The translations under genes were made by a program, and so were the position numbers. The notes beneath the pieces were generated by a model. The model searched no databases. It had not been told where the DNA came from and worked only from the letters and a program-made list of their open reading frames with translations. A DNA stretch of 46,522 nt from Thermodiscus sp. (GTDB taxonomy: Archaea; Thermoproteota; Thermoprotei_A; Sulfolobales; Acidilobaceae): positions 1 through 46,522 of the forward strand of contig WAKH01000077.1 of the NCBI GenBank assembly GCA_015523485.1. Direction: 5' to 3'. Positions 16,900 through 26,078 of the stretch are shown piece by piece. Position 1 is the stretch's first letter, and each line of letters starts with the position of its first letter.

Positions 16900-19050
16900 A
16901 TGAAAAAATACATGAGTTATTTGTTAATAGCTTTGCTAATAGCGTCGCCGCTGCTAGTACCAAACATGCACAGCGCACACGGAGCCACTCAGACTACACG
17001 AGCAGACTTGAATACACTACAACAGGCCCTCGCACTTGCCAGTCCGCAGACTAGAGACTGTATATCATGCCACCTAGAGGAGACACCTGGAATTGTATTC
17101 GACTGGCTCAATAGCCATCATGCATGGGCCACTCCAAGCGAAGTTCTTGAACTCTACGATGCCATTAACTATACAGGAGCCTCGATAGCATCAAAATTCC
17201 AGAACTACCAATACACAGTTGGATGCTACGAATGCCACGGCATGTTCAAGGAGCAAGACAGGCCCGACATAGCGGAGAACCACTTTGGCTACCAGATAGT
17301 AACAATAGTTACGATGAAGGACTGTAGCCAGTGCCACATGAAGGAAGCAGAAGAAATCAGCTGGACAATGCATAGCTTCGCGGCTTTAAACGGTCCATTA
17401 AAACCTTGGTACACGAAAATAGTTAACTATGCAAAAGATAACAACCTAGTGCAGCAAATGCTACCGCCCGTTTACGAGAAGACAGGCACAGGACTGGTGG
17501 ACTGGCCATGGTACAAACAATATGCTAACAAACTACTAAACAACCCAAGCGACCCCGAGGTTCAACAATTAGGAACAATCTATGACAACGACTTCAAAGA
17601 CATCGTATCACCGCTATATCCAGCCAGCGGCGTCCTCAACAGCACAGGATTAATGCACAGTGAGTTAAACAAGAACGCGTATGCCTACCACGCATGTCTT
17701 GAATGTCACGGTACTCTAGTAGTACCCTACCAGAACCAGGGATACCGAGTCCTATATTGGGGATGGCCTAGCAACGGTGCTGGAAGGATAGATCCTGATG
17801 GCAGCCTAGGAACCTGTACAGCATGTCACACGAGACACGTGTTCAGTATAGAAGAGGCCAGGAAACCATACACATGTGGACAGTGTCACCTGGGATACGA
17901 CCACCCACACATCGAGATTTACGAAGAGAGCAAGCACGGTAACATCTATGACGCCGAAGGGGAGACCTGGAACTGGACAGCTCTACCATGGAAGGTCGGC
18001 GTAGACTTCAGGGCGCCAACCTGCGCAGTATGTCACATGAGCACGATAGCAGATGCTAATGGTACAATCGTAGTGCCTGGTAGCCACGATCTCAGAGAGA
18101 GGATAGTATGGGACCAGATGCACTTCTTCTCATATCCAAAGCCTAAATGGTCCGACTTCACCCAGAACGCCATCCTAAAGGGAGGTAACCAGCTGACCGG
18201 AGCAGGCTTGCTAGAGAACGGTATAGTACCAGAAGGCTATACTGTCAGGGTGACTCAGGCGCCTGCCTCGGGAGAGTTCGGCTTCCCAAGGATAGTTGAT
18301 GTCCAGTTTACAGGCGAACTCCAGCAAAAGAGAGAAGCTATGAAGGCTGTTTGTGAACTATGCCACGCTTCCCAGTGGGTAGATAACTACTTCACGACAT
18401 ATGATCAGGTGATAGTAGAATACAACATAACTGCACAGTACGCGTTCAGCCTGCTGAAGAAGGCTTGGGAGGAGGGAATCCACGATCCGAAGAACAAGCT
18501 AGACGAATACATGGAGATAATGTGGTACTACATATGGCACCACGAAGGTAGAAGATGGAGGAACGGAGCCTCAATGATGGGACCCGACTTCGCCCACTGG
18601 TTCGGAATCGTAGACACGGTGATGGACAAGCTTGGAAGAATGATCACCTACTACCAGACCGCACACAGGATACTAGAACTCCAGAACCAGATACAGCAAC
18701 TACAAGCTGGAGGTAACGTAACACAGCTACAACAACTACAGCAGGAGCTTGCACAACTAAAGCAGAGGCTATCAGCTATGGAGGCCCAGGTACCCGTACT
18801 GGCGAGCAATATCACTTCAATCAAGGCTGAAATCGAGACAATGAATACAACAGTATCGCAACTAAGCGGTACAGTCGGGCAACTAAGCGGCGATGTAAAC
18901 GTTGTGAAGACCAATATCGACGAAATAAAGACAACAGCTGAAGAAGCAAAGAACACCGCCGGGAGAGCAAACGTCGCCCTAGGAATAGGCGTCATTGGCT
19001 TGATAATAGCTGCGATAGCGCTAGGAATGGCCATTAGACAATCAACCTAA
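16900..19050 (+). CDS. Octaheme c-type cytochrome of the hydroxylamine oxidoreductase (HAO) family with C-terminal coiled coil and TM anchor
   Basis: Eight CXXCH: CISCH, CYECH, CSQCH, CLECH, CTACH, CGQCH, CAVCH, CELCH; HAO-family CTACHTRHVFSIEEARKPYTCGQCHLGYDHPHIEIYEESKHG and IWHHEGRRWRNGASMMGPDFAHWFG; C-terminal Q/L heptad-like region then VALGIGVIGLIIAAIALGMAI. Confidence 0.9.
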   Translation: MKKYMSYLLIALLIASPLLVPNMHSAHGATQTTRADLNTLQQALALASPQTRDCISCHLEETPGIVFDWLNSHHAWATPSEVLELYDAINYTGASIASKFQNYQYTVGCYECHGMFKEQDRPDIAENHFGYQIVTIVTMKDCSQCHMKEAEEISWTMHSFAALNGPLKPWYTKIVNYAKDNNLVQQMLPPVYEKTGTGLVDWPWYKQYANKLLNNPSDPEVQQLGTIYDNDFKDIVSPLYPASGVLNSTGLMHSELNKNAYAYHACLECHGTLVVPYQNQGYRVLYWGWPSNGAGRIDPDGSLGTCTACHTRHVFSIEEARKPYTCGQCHLGYDHPHIEIYEESKHGNIYDAEGETWNWTALPWKVGVDFRAPTCAVCHMSTIADANGTIVVPGSHDLRERIVWDQMHFFSYPKPKWSDFTQNAILKGGNQLTGAGLLENGIVPEGYTVRVTQAPASGEFGFPRIVDVQFTGELQQKREAMKAVCELCHASQWVDNYFTTYDQVIVEYNITAQYAFSLLKKAWEEGIHDPKNKLDEYMEIMWYYIWHHEGRRWRNGASMMGPDFAHWFGIVDTVMDKLGRMITYYQTAHRILELQNQIQQLQAGGNVTQLQQLQQELAQLKQRLSAMEAQVPVLASNITSIKAEIETMNTTVSQLSGTVGQLSGDVNVVKTNIDEIKTTAEEAKNTAGRANVALGIGVIGLIIAAIALGMAIRQST

Positions 19051-19129
19051 CCCCCACCCCAATAATTTTTATTTTATCAGTCTTAATTCGTTCAGCGTAG
19101 AATATCGTATCGACGTTAAGGTGTGAAAA

Positions 19130-21274
19130 TTGGAGATGCTATTACCAACGGTGATGCAGTACTTTGGCACAGTAGCCTCGAGTGGACTTATTGCGAGGCT
19201 TGATAGCATAATGAATTTGTACGCATCTATATTAATAGTATTCGACAATTTTACGGTATCCTCGATCTATCTACTCCTAATATCACTAACAGTAATAATT
19301 TTATCAATCAAAATATTTAATGAATATAGATTCTTGAAACTGATAGGAGCAGTTTCATCCACAGCGTCACTATTTATATTCCTGCTTTTAGGGACACCGA
19401 ACTACAAATTAGTACCATTATTTCTAATAGTAATAATAACGTATTCGATTATACTTCTCGAGCTTGTAAACCCAATAAAGCAATTATATATAGTTTTCAT
19501 TATTATCATGTTGGCAATACCTACATATCTTCTCGGACTATTAAAAGTCTATTATAATTATATAATTATCGCTAATCTACTTCTCGTGATAGGAGGAATC
19601 TCCTACATAATCAAATATTCCAATAAGCAGGATGGAGATGACAAACAATTATCACTCGCTATAACCTTGTCAGTTTACTTAGCATCACTTACTAGCACGC
19701 TAAACCTAGCTAAAGAGTCCCAATTATACTTTGAACTTTTCTGGATCTTCACATCCATATTAATAATATTAACTCTACAAAGATTTAATATTGTGAAGAG
19801 GCCTGAGCTAATAGCAGGCCTAGCCGGCCTCACAGGCGTAATAACATTCATCGCCACCGACTCAACTATTAACGCAATTCTAGTAGTTACCATCACGGCT
19901 TCATGTCTCGCATCATATCGGCTCTGGAGATCAAATACAGGAGCACAGAATGGACTCGTCCTCAAGGCACTGATACTCCTACTACTAGGCATCGGTATAG
20001 TAGCTGTCTCAAGCATACAACTATACGACTCACCAAGTGGAAGAGTTACTGGAGTGATTATAGACCGCGAATTCTCCCCCCAAGAAACAGAAGCATCAGT
20101 TGAGATACCGGTCAAAGCCAAGACTGCAATCGATGACTTATCATTATTATCAAATAATATTAATAGTTCATCAAAGCTATATCTCCTCATACTTCAAACG
20201 TACACAGTTGGAAACATACAAGCTCCCGGTATAATCCAGTCTGTTACTGTATATGATCTTGAAACTAAAACCAACATAACATACAACGGTAGTGAAACAA
20301 GCATCATATTATTCAACGTAGACAAGCCCGTTGATATTAGATATGCCATCCAACCGGCAGAGGATAACAATGAATTACTCGTTTCTATCGAACTGACAGG
20401 TGTGTTAATTCCCTGGAACCTTATAGGCAACGAGTCCATCTCTCCCATACACAACGTCCTTATTGTCAAGTTTAGAGATCCGTTAATAGTACAGGCTAGC
20501 TACAATTATACAATAGTAATTAAAGAAGCTGTTCTCGCCTCGAAGAGATTCTTGGGAGGAAAAGGTACTATCAATGAAACAGGAATAGGCATATACATGG
20601 ATAACGCTGTCTTGGGGATCCGGCAAGGGGCTATTGAGTTCCCTGATGGTATCACGTTGAATATTCCGAGAAATGTAAGTGATGAGTACTACCGGGCTTG
20701 GCAATATAGAATCAACATGACGCAAAATAATCCAGAGTTGGACAAAATACTCTCAGCTATCCCGTCAATCGAGTTAAGCGATCTCACCAGTCTGGCCACG
20801 GCTAGTCATGTGACTATTCGTTTCCCTGAATATTTGGAGTCAAGAATCTCTATAACCTCGATTGGGAATCAGACGACAGCCTGTGCTATAATATACTTTC
20901 ATGAGCAATTCATCGATATATGTAGCCCTATCATAGAGCCGATGGGCATAATGGGGTTAAGAATAATCAATTTCTCCAACCCGGTAATTGAATACAATTC
21001 GATCAAGGCAGACTATCTTAAGGCAAGCATGGTTAAGTACGTGCTAAGCCACGAGGGACCCTACTACGGGCTCGTTACTGCATCCATAGTAAGTAATAAT
21101 CCTGGCAATGTGTTGTGGATAGCCTCTAATATGAACGCCTTAGAACAACGAGTTGAGCTGACAAGCACTACCATTGAAGTTCCGTTCTATAACTTGGGGG
21201 GATTAGCTCCATTCCTATTTGTGTCATCTATGATAATCGCGACGTATATGGTCCCAAGGAAGCAGGAAGAATAG
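19130..21274 (+). CDS. Polytopic membrane protein with large extracytoplasmic domain and final TM; function unknown
   Basis: About nine hydrophobic segments in residues 1-300, ~390 aa polar/beta-rich domain with many N-x-S/T sites, final GGLAPFLFVSSMIIATYMV; TTG start. Confidence 0.75.
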   Translation: MEMLLPTVMQYFGTVASSGLIARLDSIMNLYASILIVFDNFTVSSIYLLLISLTVIILSIKIFNEYRFLKLIGAVSSTASLFIFLLLGTPNYKLVPLFLIVIITYSIILLELVNPIKQLYIVFIIIMLAIPTYLLGLLKVYYNYIIIANLLLVIGGISYIIKYSNKQDGDDKQLSLAITLSVYLASLTSTLNLAKESQLYFELFWIFTSILIILTLQRFNIVKRPELIAGLAGLTGVITFIATDSTINAILVVTITASCLASYRLWRSNTGAQNGLVLKALILLLLGIGIVAVSSIQLYDSPSGRVTGVIIDREFSPQETEASVEIPVKAKTAIDDLSLLSNNINSSSKLYLLILQTYTVGNIQAPGIIQSVTVYDLETKTNITYNGSETSIILFNVDKPVDIRYAIQPAEDNNELLVSIELTGVLIPWNLIGNESISPIHNVLIVKFRDPLIVQASYNYTIVIKEAVLASKRFLGGKGTINETGIGIYMDNAVLGIRQGAIEFPDGITLNIPRNVSDEYYRAWQYRINMTQNNPELDKILSAIPSIELSDLTSLATASHVTIRFPEYLESRISITSIGNQTTACAIIYFHEQFIDICSPIIEPMGIMGLRIINFSNPVIEYNSIKADYLKASMVKYVLSHEGPYYGLVTASIVSNNPGNVLWIASNMNALEQRVELTSTTIEVPFYNLGGLAPFLFVSSMIIATYMVPRKQEE

Positions 21275-21300
21275 CCATCTGGGTACTACGCTGGAGTTAG

Positions 21301-21708
21301 CTAATGGCATCCCGCCATTTTTGCATAAACGTTCACTTGGGAGCATATTCTACACACTGATGTCTTGTATCTCATGTAGTCCTCCAAGGAGTTTATCCCG
21401 TTGTGTTTTGCAATTATTGCTGAGACTTCCTTTATGATTTTTATGAGGTCTTGGTTTTCCTCGATCTCTTGTATAAGCTTTCTGCCTCGTTCCCCGCTTA
21501 GATAATAGGTTACGGCAGCTGGGGTAAGGCCGAGCATTTTCGCTGCCCTATACTTTGTAAGTTTGTAGTCTTCTACGAGAGTTTTCACAATGAGGGCTCT
21601 TATGCTTGGTATCACAACTTTTCCAGCATACTCGCAGGGTAGCTCTAACTTTAGCAGTTCTGTTTTATGGCTTCCATTCAGCGGTTTGCTATTCTTTTTT
21701 CTGGCCAC
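21301..21708 (-). CDS. HTH transcriptional regulator with C-terminal Cys motif
   Basis: HTH LTKYRAAKMLGLTPAAVTYYLSGERG; C-terminal CRICSQVNVYAKMAGCH. Confidence 0.8.
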   Translation of the reverse strand: MARKKNSKPLNGSHKTELLKLELPCEYAGKVVIPSIRALIVKTLVEDYKLTKYRAAKMLGLTPAAVTYYLSGERGRKLIQEIEENQDLIKIIKEVSAIIAKHNGINSLEDYMRYKTSVCRICSQVNVYAKMAGCH

Positions 21709-21875
21709 TAAGTCTCCCCTTACAATACTACTATCATCGAACCATAAATAATGAAACTATATATTATGCTAAAAAATCTATATAATTTATACTATTCTCA
21801 TGTAATATATGTGGGAATCTATAGCGATAGTGTATTAAACTTCAAACTAAACGCCATCACATTAGGTGCGAAAGA

Positions 21876-22616
21876 GTGAGCGCGAGAAGATACTACACGC
21901 TAGACCTCTCAGCAGAGTTCCGACAAGAGCTGAGAGAAACTCTAGAAGACCTAGTGAACCCAGTGGAAATAAACGTCTTCGTGGGACCGCACTGCGAGAC
22001 TTGCGAGGACACGATAGCCCTAGTGAAAGCAATCGAAGAGGAATCACCAGTTAGAAATGGCAAGAAAATGATAACCGTCAACATATACGATAAGTCCAAC
22101 CCAGAACACCTAGAAGAATTCAAGAAGCAGGGTGTCGAGAGGGTCCCCACCGTCACATTAATAGACGGTTACATTAGATACACGGGCATCCCAGCTGAAG
22201 AGGAAATCAGGGGATTCATAGAGACTATAATGAGAATAAGTGAAGAGGACTCAGGGCTGGAAGAGACTACGAAATCCCTCCTAGCGGGCCTAAAGGGCAA
22301 AGTACACATTGAGACAATAGTAACGCCCAGCTGTCCATACTGTCCATACGCGGTACTCCTAGCTAACATGTTCGCCTACGAGGCATATAGGCAGGGTTCA
22401 AAGAGCGTGATCTCGGACACGGTAGAGGCCTACGAGAACCCAGACATCGCCGACAAATACGGTGTGCACAGCGTCCCAGCCATAGCGATAAACGGAGTAC
22501 TAGCATTCGTAGGAGTACCCTATGAAGAAGACTTCATAAGATATGTAAAAGCTGCGGCGGAAGGCAAGATTGAAGAGCTCATACTAAGAGACTATGGAGA
22601 CGCTACTGGCTTCTAA
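21876..22616 (+). CDS. Protein disulfide oxidoreductase (double-thioredoxin-fold PDO)
   Basis: Two CxxC sites: VGPHCETCEDT and TPSCPYCPYAV; RVPTVTLIDG and SVPAIAINGV cis-Pro loops. Confidence 0.92.
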   Translation: MSARRYYTLDLSAEFRQELRETLEDLVNPVEINVFVGPHCETCEDTIALVKAIEEESPVRNGKKMITVNIYDKSNPEHLEEFKKQGVERVPTVTLIDGYIRYTGIPAEEEIRGFIETIMRISEEDSGLEETTKSLLAGLKGKVHIETIVTPSCPYCPYAVLLANMFAYEAYRQGSKSVISDTVEAYENPDIADKYGVHSVPAIAINGVLAFVGVPYEEDFIRYVKAAAEGKIEELILRDYGDATGF

Positions 22617-23829
22617 ACCTCTTCCTAATCCTAAACTTATGGAACAATCTTGTTTCCGTCAATGATATCTCAGCTACCCCCACAAAACCGGCTGGTACCG
22701 GGATTCTAACAAGATCTCCACTAACCGGTATATCATCAGGGCCTAGTGGACCTATGATGGTACAGTTTCTACCATCATATGGCAACCGCAAGTCGGCGAT
22801 TCCTGATTCATGTATGGGATTATAGATTGAGAACACCATCTTTGGCTCATCCCATCCTACAAACACGATTGCTGCACTGCTGCTCCTAATATTCCCGAAA
22901 CCCGGCTCTGGTGCTCTAATAGGCCTCCATTCTACAAGATCCTCTATGAGAATCCGATAACTAGTTTTAGACCCACCACTCGCTATCCTTAAAGATCCAT
23001 TAACCTGTACGACGATCTTTCCCGGTTTTACGTCTAGGATTATTCCTGTCCTCGATGCTAGAGAGATCTTGTTCCACAATCCTATGGAAACCGCTGGGAC
23101 AGGACCTATCGAGCGACCAGCTACACCTATTCTCATATCATAGTGCATTCCAGGGTAAAGGATGCTTACTTTATGATCATAATATGGCGAGTCAATCTCT
23201 AGAGAGCACTTACCCTCGATGTAAATTGATCCGTTGTGGAAATACCCATGGCAGTCTTCTGAACTAATATAAGAGAGATCTTTATTGAGCTCCTTTGCAG
23301 CCGTGGACAGTTTAAAGCCGTTAATTAAGGCTTCACTTGGTCTCCGGTGTTTAGATCTCTTGCATTTAGTAATGCTTGAGGTCCGAAGCGGTGGGGGCAT
23401 ACTTCCAATTATCATGGTGTCCATGTCCTCGTCATATACGCAACCTGCGGGTCCCTCGTCCGTATTGGATATTGTAATTGGTGTCAGCGGAAGCCAGGAG
23501 AGCGGGTTAACATAGTAGTTTCCAACCTCGTATCCCAGCCATTCGGCAAGTCTTTCGAGTTCAGTCCATGGATCGAATCTTGGAACGGGTTCCTCGTAGT
23601 ATTGTAAACTGGGCTCGATGGGAATCTCTGATTCGGAACCGCCACCGTTGACGCTCACTTTGTAGATTCCGCAACAAATCCAATCTACACTTGGTAGCTC
23701 GTTATCTTCTACCTTTCTTATTCCGTTTAGGAGTAGAATCTGCTGGAGGCCTGGAATACTTATAATTTCCTTTGGATTGAGGGACGAATACACTGTCCAA
23801 TCAGGAACGATTGTTTTTGAATACTTCAT
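22603..23829 (-). CDS. Hypothetical protein
   Basis: Uninterrupted 408-aa ORF, same strand and overlapping the following small ORF; no family recognised. Confidence 0.6.
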   Translation of the reverse strand: MKYSKTIVPDWTVYSSLNPKEIISIPGLQQILLLNGIRKVEDNELPSVDWICCGIYKVSVNGGGSESEIPIEPSLQYYEEPVPRFDPWTELERLAEWLGYEVGNYYVNPLSWLPLTPITISNTDEGPAGCVYDEDMDTMIIGSMPPPLRTSSITKCKRSKHRRPSEALINGFKLSTAAKELNKDLSYISSEDCHGYFHNGSIYIEGKCSLEIDSPYYDHKVSILYPGMHYDMRIGVAGRSIGPVPAVSIGLWNKISLASRTGIILDVKPGKIVVQVNGSLRIASGGSKTSYRILIEDLVEWRPIRAPEPGFGNIRSSSAAIVFVGWDEPKMVFSIYNPIHESGIADLRLPYDGRNCTIIGPLGPDDIPVSGDLVRIPVPAGFVGVAEISLTETRLFHKFRIRKRFRSQ

Positions 23830-24151
23830 TTATTATCTCCTCTGCATGATTCTGGTCTTTTACCTCTATTACCGCGTAGAGGCGCTCTCCCTCCTCTAGA
23901 TCAACCTTCCAGCCAGCATTTGCTAATTTCTCTTCTTTATCCTTAGTTGCGCTGGAGCCCTGTATTAGTATTGATAGCTTCTTTTTTCCATCGCTGAACT
24001 CGGAGTACGTCACTTTTATGTTTCTCTCTATTGAATAAGCGACTAGGCGTGTCTCGCGTGTTTTTCCTCCTGTTAGCGTACTGTGGTATACCTCCTTCAG
24101 CGTTGTTTCAAACCCTATTCGTTTCAAGGCGTCTTTGAGCATGATACTCAC
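23801..24151 (-). CDS. Hypothetical small protein
   Basis: 116-aa ORF directly upstream of and overlapping 22603..23829. Confidence 0.55.
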   Translation of the reverse strand: MSIMLKDALKRIGFETTLKEVYHSTLTGGKTRETRLVAYSIERNIKVTYSEFSDGKKKLSILIQGSSATKDKEEKLANAGWKVDLEEGERLYAVIEVKDQNHAEEIINEVFKNNRS

Positions 24152-24386
24152 CCTTCCCGGTCATTGTTTTATCTGAGACGGTATATGAGGGGAGCGTCTT
24201 TTCGCGGTAATCTCTTCACAGTTCTGGTGGGGGCAAGTGTCTTCATCCGCTCCCTTAATCTAGAGATATCATAACCCACACTAGATAATTTTTTGTCCCC
24301 TATCAGACTAATAATAATCAATATACAAAAATATAATATGAATAACAAATATATACATGCTCACGTTTATACCCCCCACGTATATC

Positions 24387-25466
24387 ATGGGGGTTAAGGG
24401 GAAGAGATTGAGCGAAAAACCAGAATACGCTATCATCGGTGGAGGCCCTGCTGGCGCAGCGGCAGCCTACACCTTATCTAAAGCAGGCTATAAAGTAACT
24501 GTATACGATTCAGCCCCGCGGCTTGGCCTAAAACCCTGTGGAAGAGGAATACCGAATATTGGTCACCTACCATTCCCAATACCGAAAGAATCTATCCTGA
24601 GGCAAATCCGAGGTGCTACCCTCTATGTCGACGGGGAAAGAGTATTTGACGTTGAAGAAGGTCTATCCGGTGTTATCGTTGATAAAAGTGTCATGCTAGA
24701 AGCGCTCATAACGGATTCAGGCGCAGAATTAGTCAAAAAAGCCTACTATAAAATAGGTAAGAAACATGTCAGAATCGGTGGTAACTACGTTGAGGTAAAC
24801 CGGGGTCTATTCGCTGCAGGACACGGATATTATAGTGATGAAAAAATTAACGCGTTCCAGTACAGAGTCAAGAACAGGTCATTCGAAGAGATGGATAAAC
24901 TCGTCATCTACTTCGACACCGAACTGATTGGATACTACTATATCTTCCCAAGCCACAGCGATGAAGCAGATGTGGGAGTAGGAGGCTATGCCGACTTCCC
25001 AGAGCTCAAATCAAGGCTAGACAAGTTTATGAAGGAAAACGAGTATGTAAATGGCAGCAAGATACTCCGACACGAAGGCGCACAAATAGCTGTAGGAGGT
25101 GTTAGGCTTAAGCTGATCGATAACCTCCCCGCAATAGGCGAGACAGCTGGATATGTTCTGCCATTGACCGGGGAAGGAATCAGACCCAGCATGATCTCGG
25201 GTCATACGGCTGCACAAGCCTTAATAAATGGCGGTAAAGTAACTGAAAGTCTCCAAAAAATGCCTATGACCAAGTCTGTAAACCTACAAAGGAAAATCCT
25301 CGAACGTGTCAAAAAGATGAAACCAGCCCGCAGAGCAGAGTTACTTAAGAGCATACCGGCTAGTGTTCACGCCATGATAGCGCTTGGAGAGATAAACAGG
25401 TTAGAGCTTGCCAAAGCCTTGATAAATAAGCCAAGCCTTCTAGCAAAAATACTTGGACTATTATAA
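24387..25466 (+). CDS. Geranylgeranyl reductase family flavoprotein (ORF opens at 24357)
   Basis: YAIIGGGPAGAAAAYTLSKAGYKVTVYDSAP Rossmann; LPLTGEGIRPSMISGHTAAQALINGG C-terminal FAD motif. Confidence 0.85.
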   Translation: MGVKGKRLSEKPEYAIIGGGPAGAAAAYTLSKAGYKVTVYDSAPRLGLKPCGRGIPNIGHLPFPIPKESILRQIRGATLYVDGERVFDVEEGLSGVIVDKSVMLEALITDSGAELVKKAYYKIGKKHVRIGGNYVEVNRGLFAAGHGYYSDEKINAFQYRVKNRSFEEMDKLVIYFDTELIGYYYIFPSHSDEADVGVGGYADFPELKSRLDKFMKENEYVNGSKILRHEGAQIAVGGVRLKLIDNLPAIGETAGYVLPLTGEGIRPSMISGHTAAQALINGGKVTESLQKMPMTKSVNLQRKILERVKKMKPARRAELLKSIPASVHAMIALGEINRLELAKALINKPSLLAKILGLL

Positions 25467-25472
25467 CATTAT

Positions 25473-25979
25473 GTGAGGCTGGTATACGTCATGAGCATAG
25501 ATGAAAGAGACTTGGCTTTACTAAGACTACTTGAGGATGATTCGAGGATAGCATGGCGTAGGATAGCGAGGGAACTGGGAGTCAGCGAGGCGACAGTGTA
25601 TCTAAGAGTGAAGAAACTCACTCTAGACGGAGTTCTAGAAGGGTACACGATAAAGGTTAATCCAGAGAGACTCGGTCTAACAGCTACAATCTTTGCATTA
25701 ATGAGGGTTGAAGCAAGAGAAATAAGAAAAATCAGGAGACAGTTAAGGAAACTAAGATTCATATCTGAAGTCTATGAAATTACCGGCCACTACCACTTCC
25801 TGGTAAAGATAATGGCGCCCACATTCACTGAAGCCGCGAAAGCAATCGACGACCTCATGAACCTTGAAGGAGTGGTCGAAGTAAGCACGTTTACCGCTCT
25901 AAGGAAGATACGGGATGGATCGAAGGTAGTGAGGGATTACATTGAGTGGAAACCGATTGGCGGTCCCGCGAGAGCCTAA
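25473..25979 (+). CDS. Lrp/AsnC family transcriptional regulator
   Basis: DERDLALLRLLEDDSRIAWRRIARELGVSEATVYLRVKKLTLDGVLEGYTIKVNPERLG plus RAM-like C-terminal domain. Confidence 0.9.
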   Translation: MRLVYVMSIDERDLALLRLLEDDSRIAWRRIARELGVSEATVYLRVKKLTLDGVLEGYTIKVNPERLGLTATIFALMRVEAREIRKIRRQLRKLRFISEVYEITGHYHFLVKIMAPTFTEAAKAIDDLMNLEGVVEVSTFTALRKIRDGSKVVRDYIEWKPIGGPARA

Positions 25980-26078
25980 GGCCATCGCCAAACGGCTCAG
26001 CCCCGGTTTGCTAAAGGTCATCCCGCCACATGTAATGTCAAATAATTGAAGGGTTAATGCTTAGGGGGTCTGGACTAG

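Noticed and set aside
16900-19050. Alternative call as tetrathionate or sulfite octaheme reductase (OTR/MccA)
   Set aside because: The DHPHIEIYEESKHG and WHHEGRR...MMGPD motifs fit the HAO family better; still needs alignment.
21862-22054. Short overlapping ORFs 21862..22047 (-) and 21866..22054 (+)
   Set aside because: Fully inside the well-supported PDO gene in other frames.
25980-26040. Imperfect hairpin GCCAAACGG...CCCGGTTTGC downstream of the Lrp gene
   Set aside because: Short, bulged, in a normal intergenic gap; not enough to call an ncRNA or terminator.
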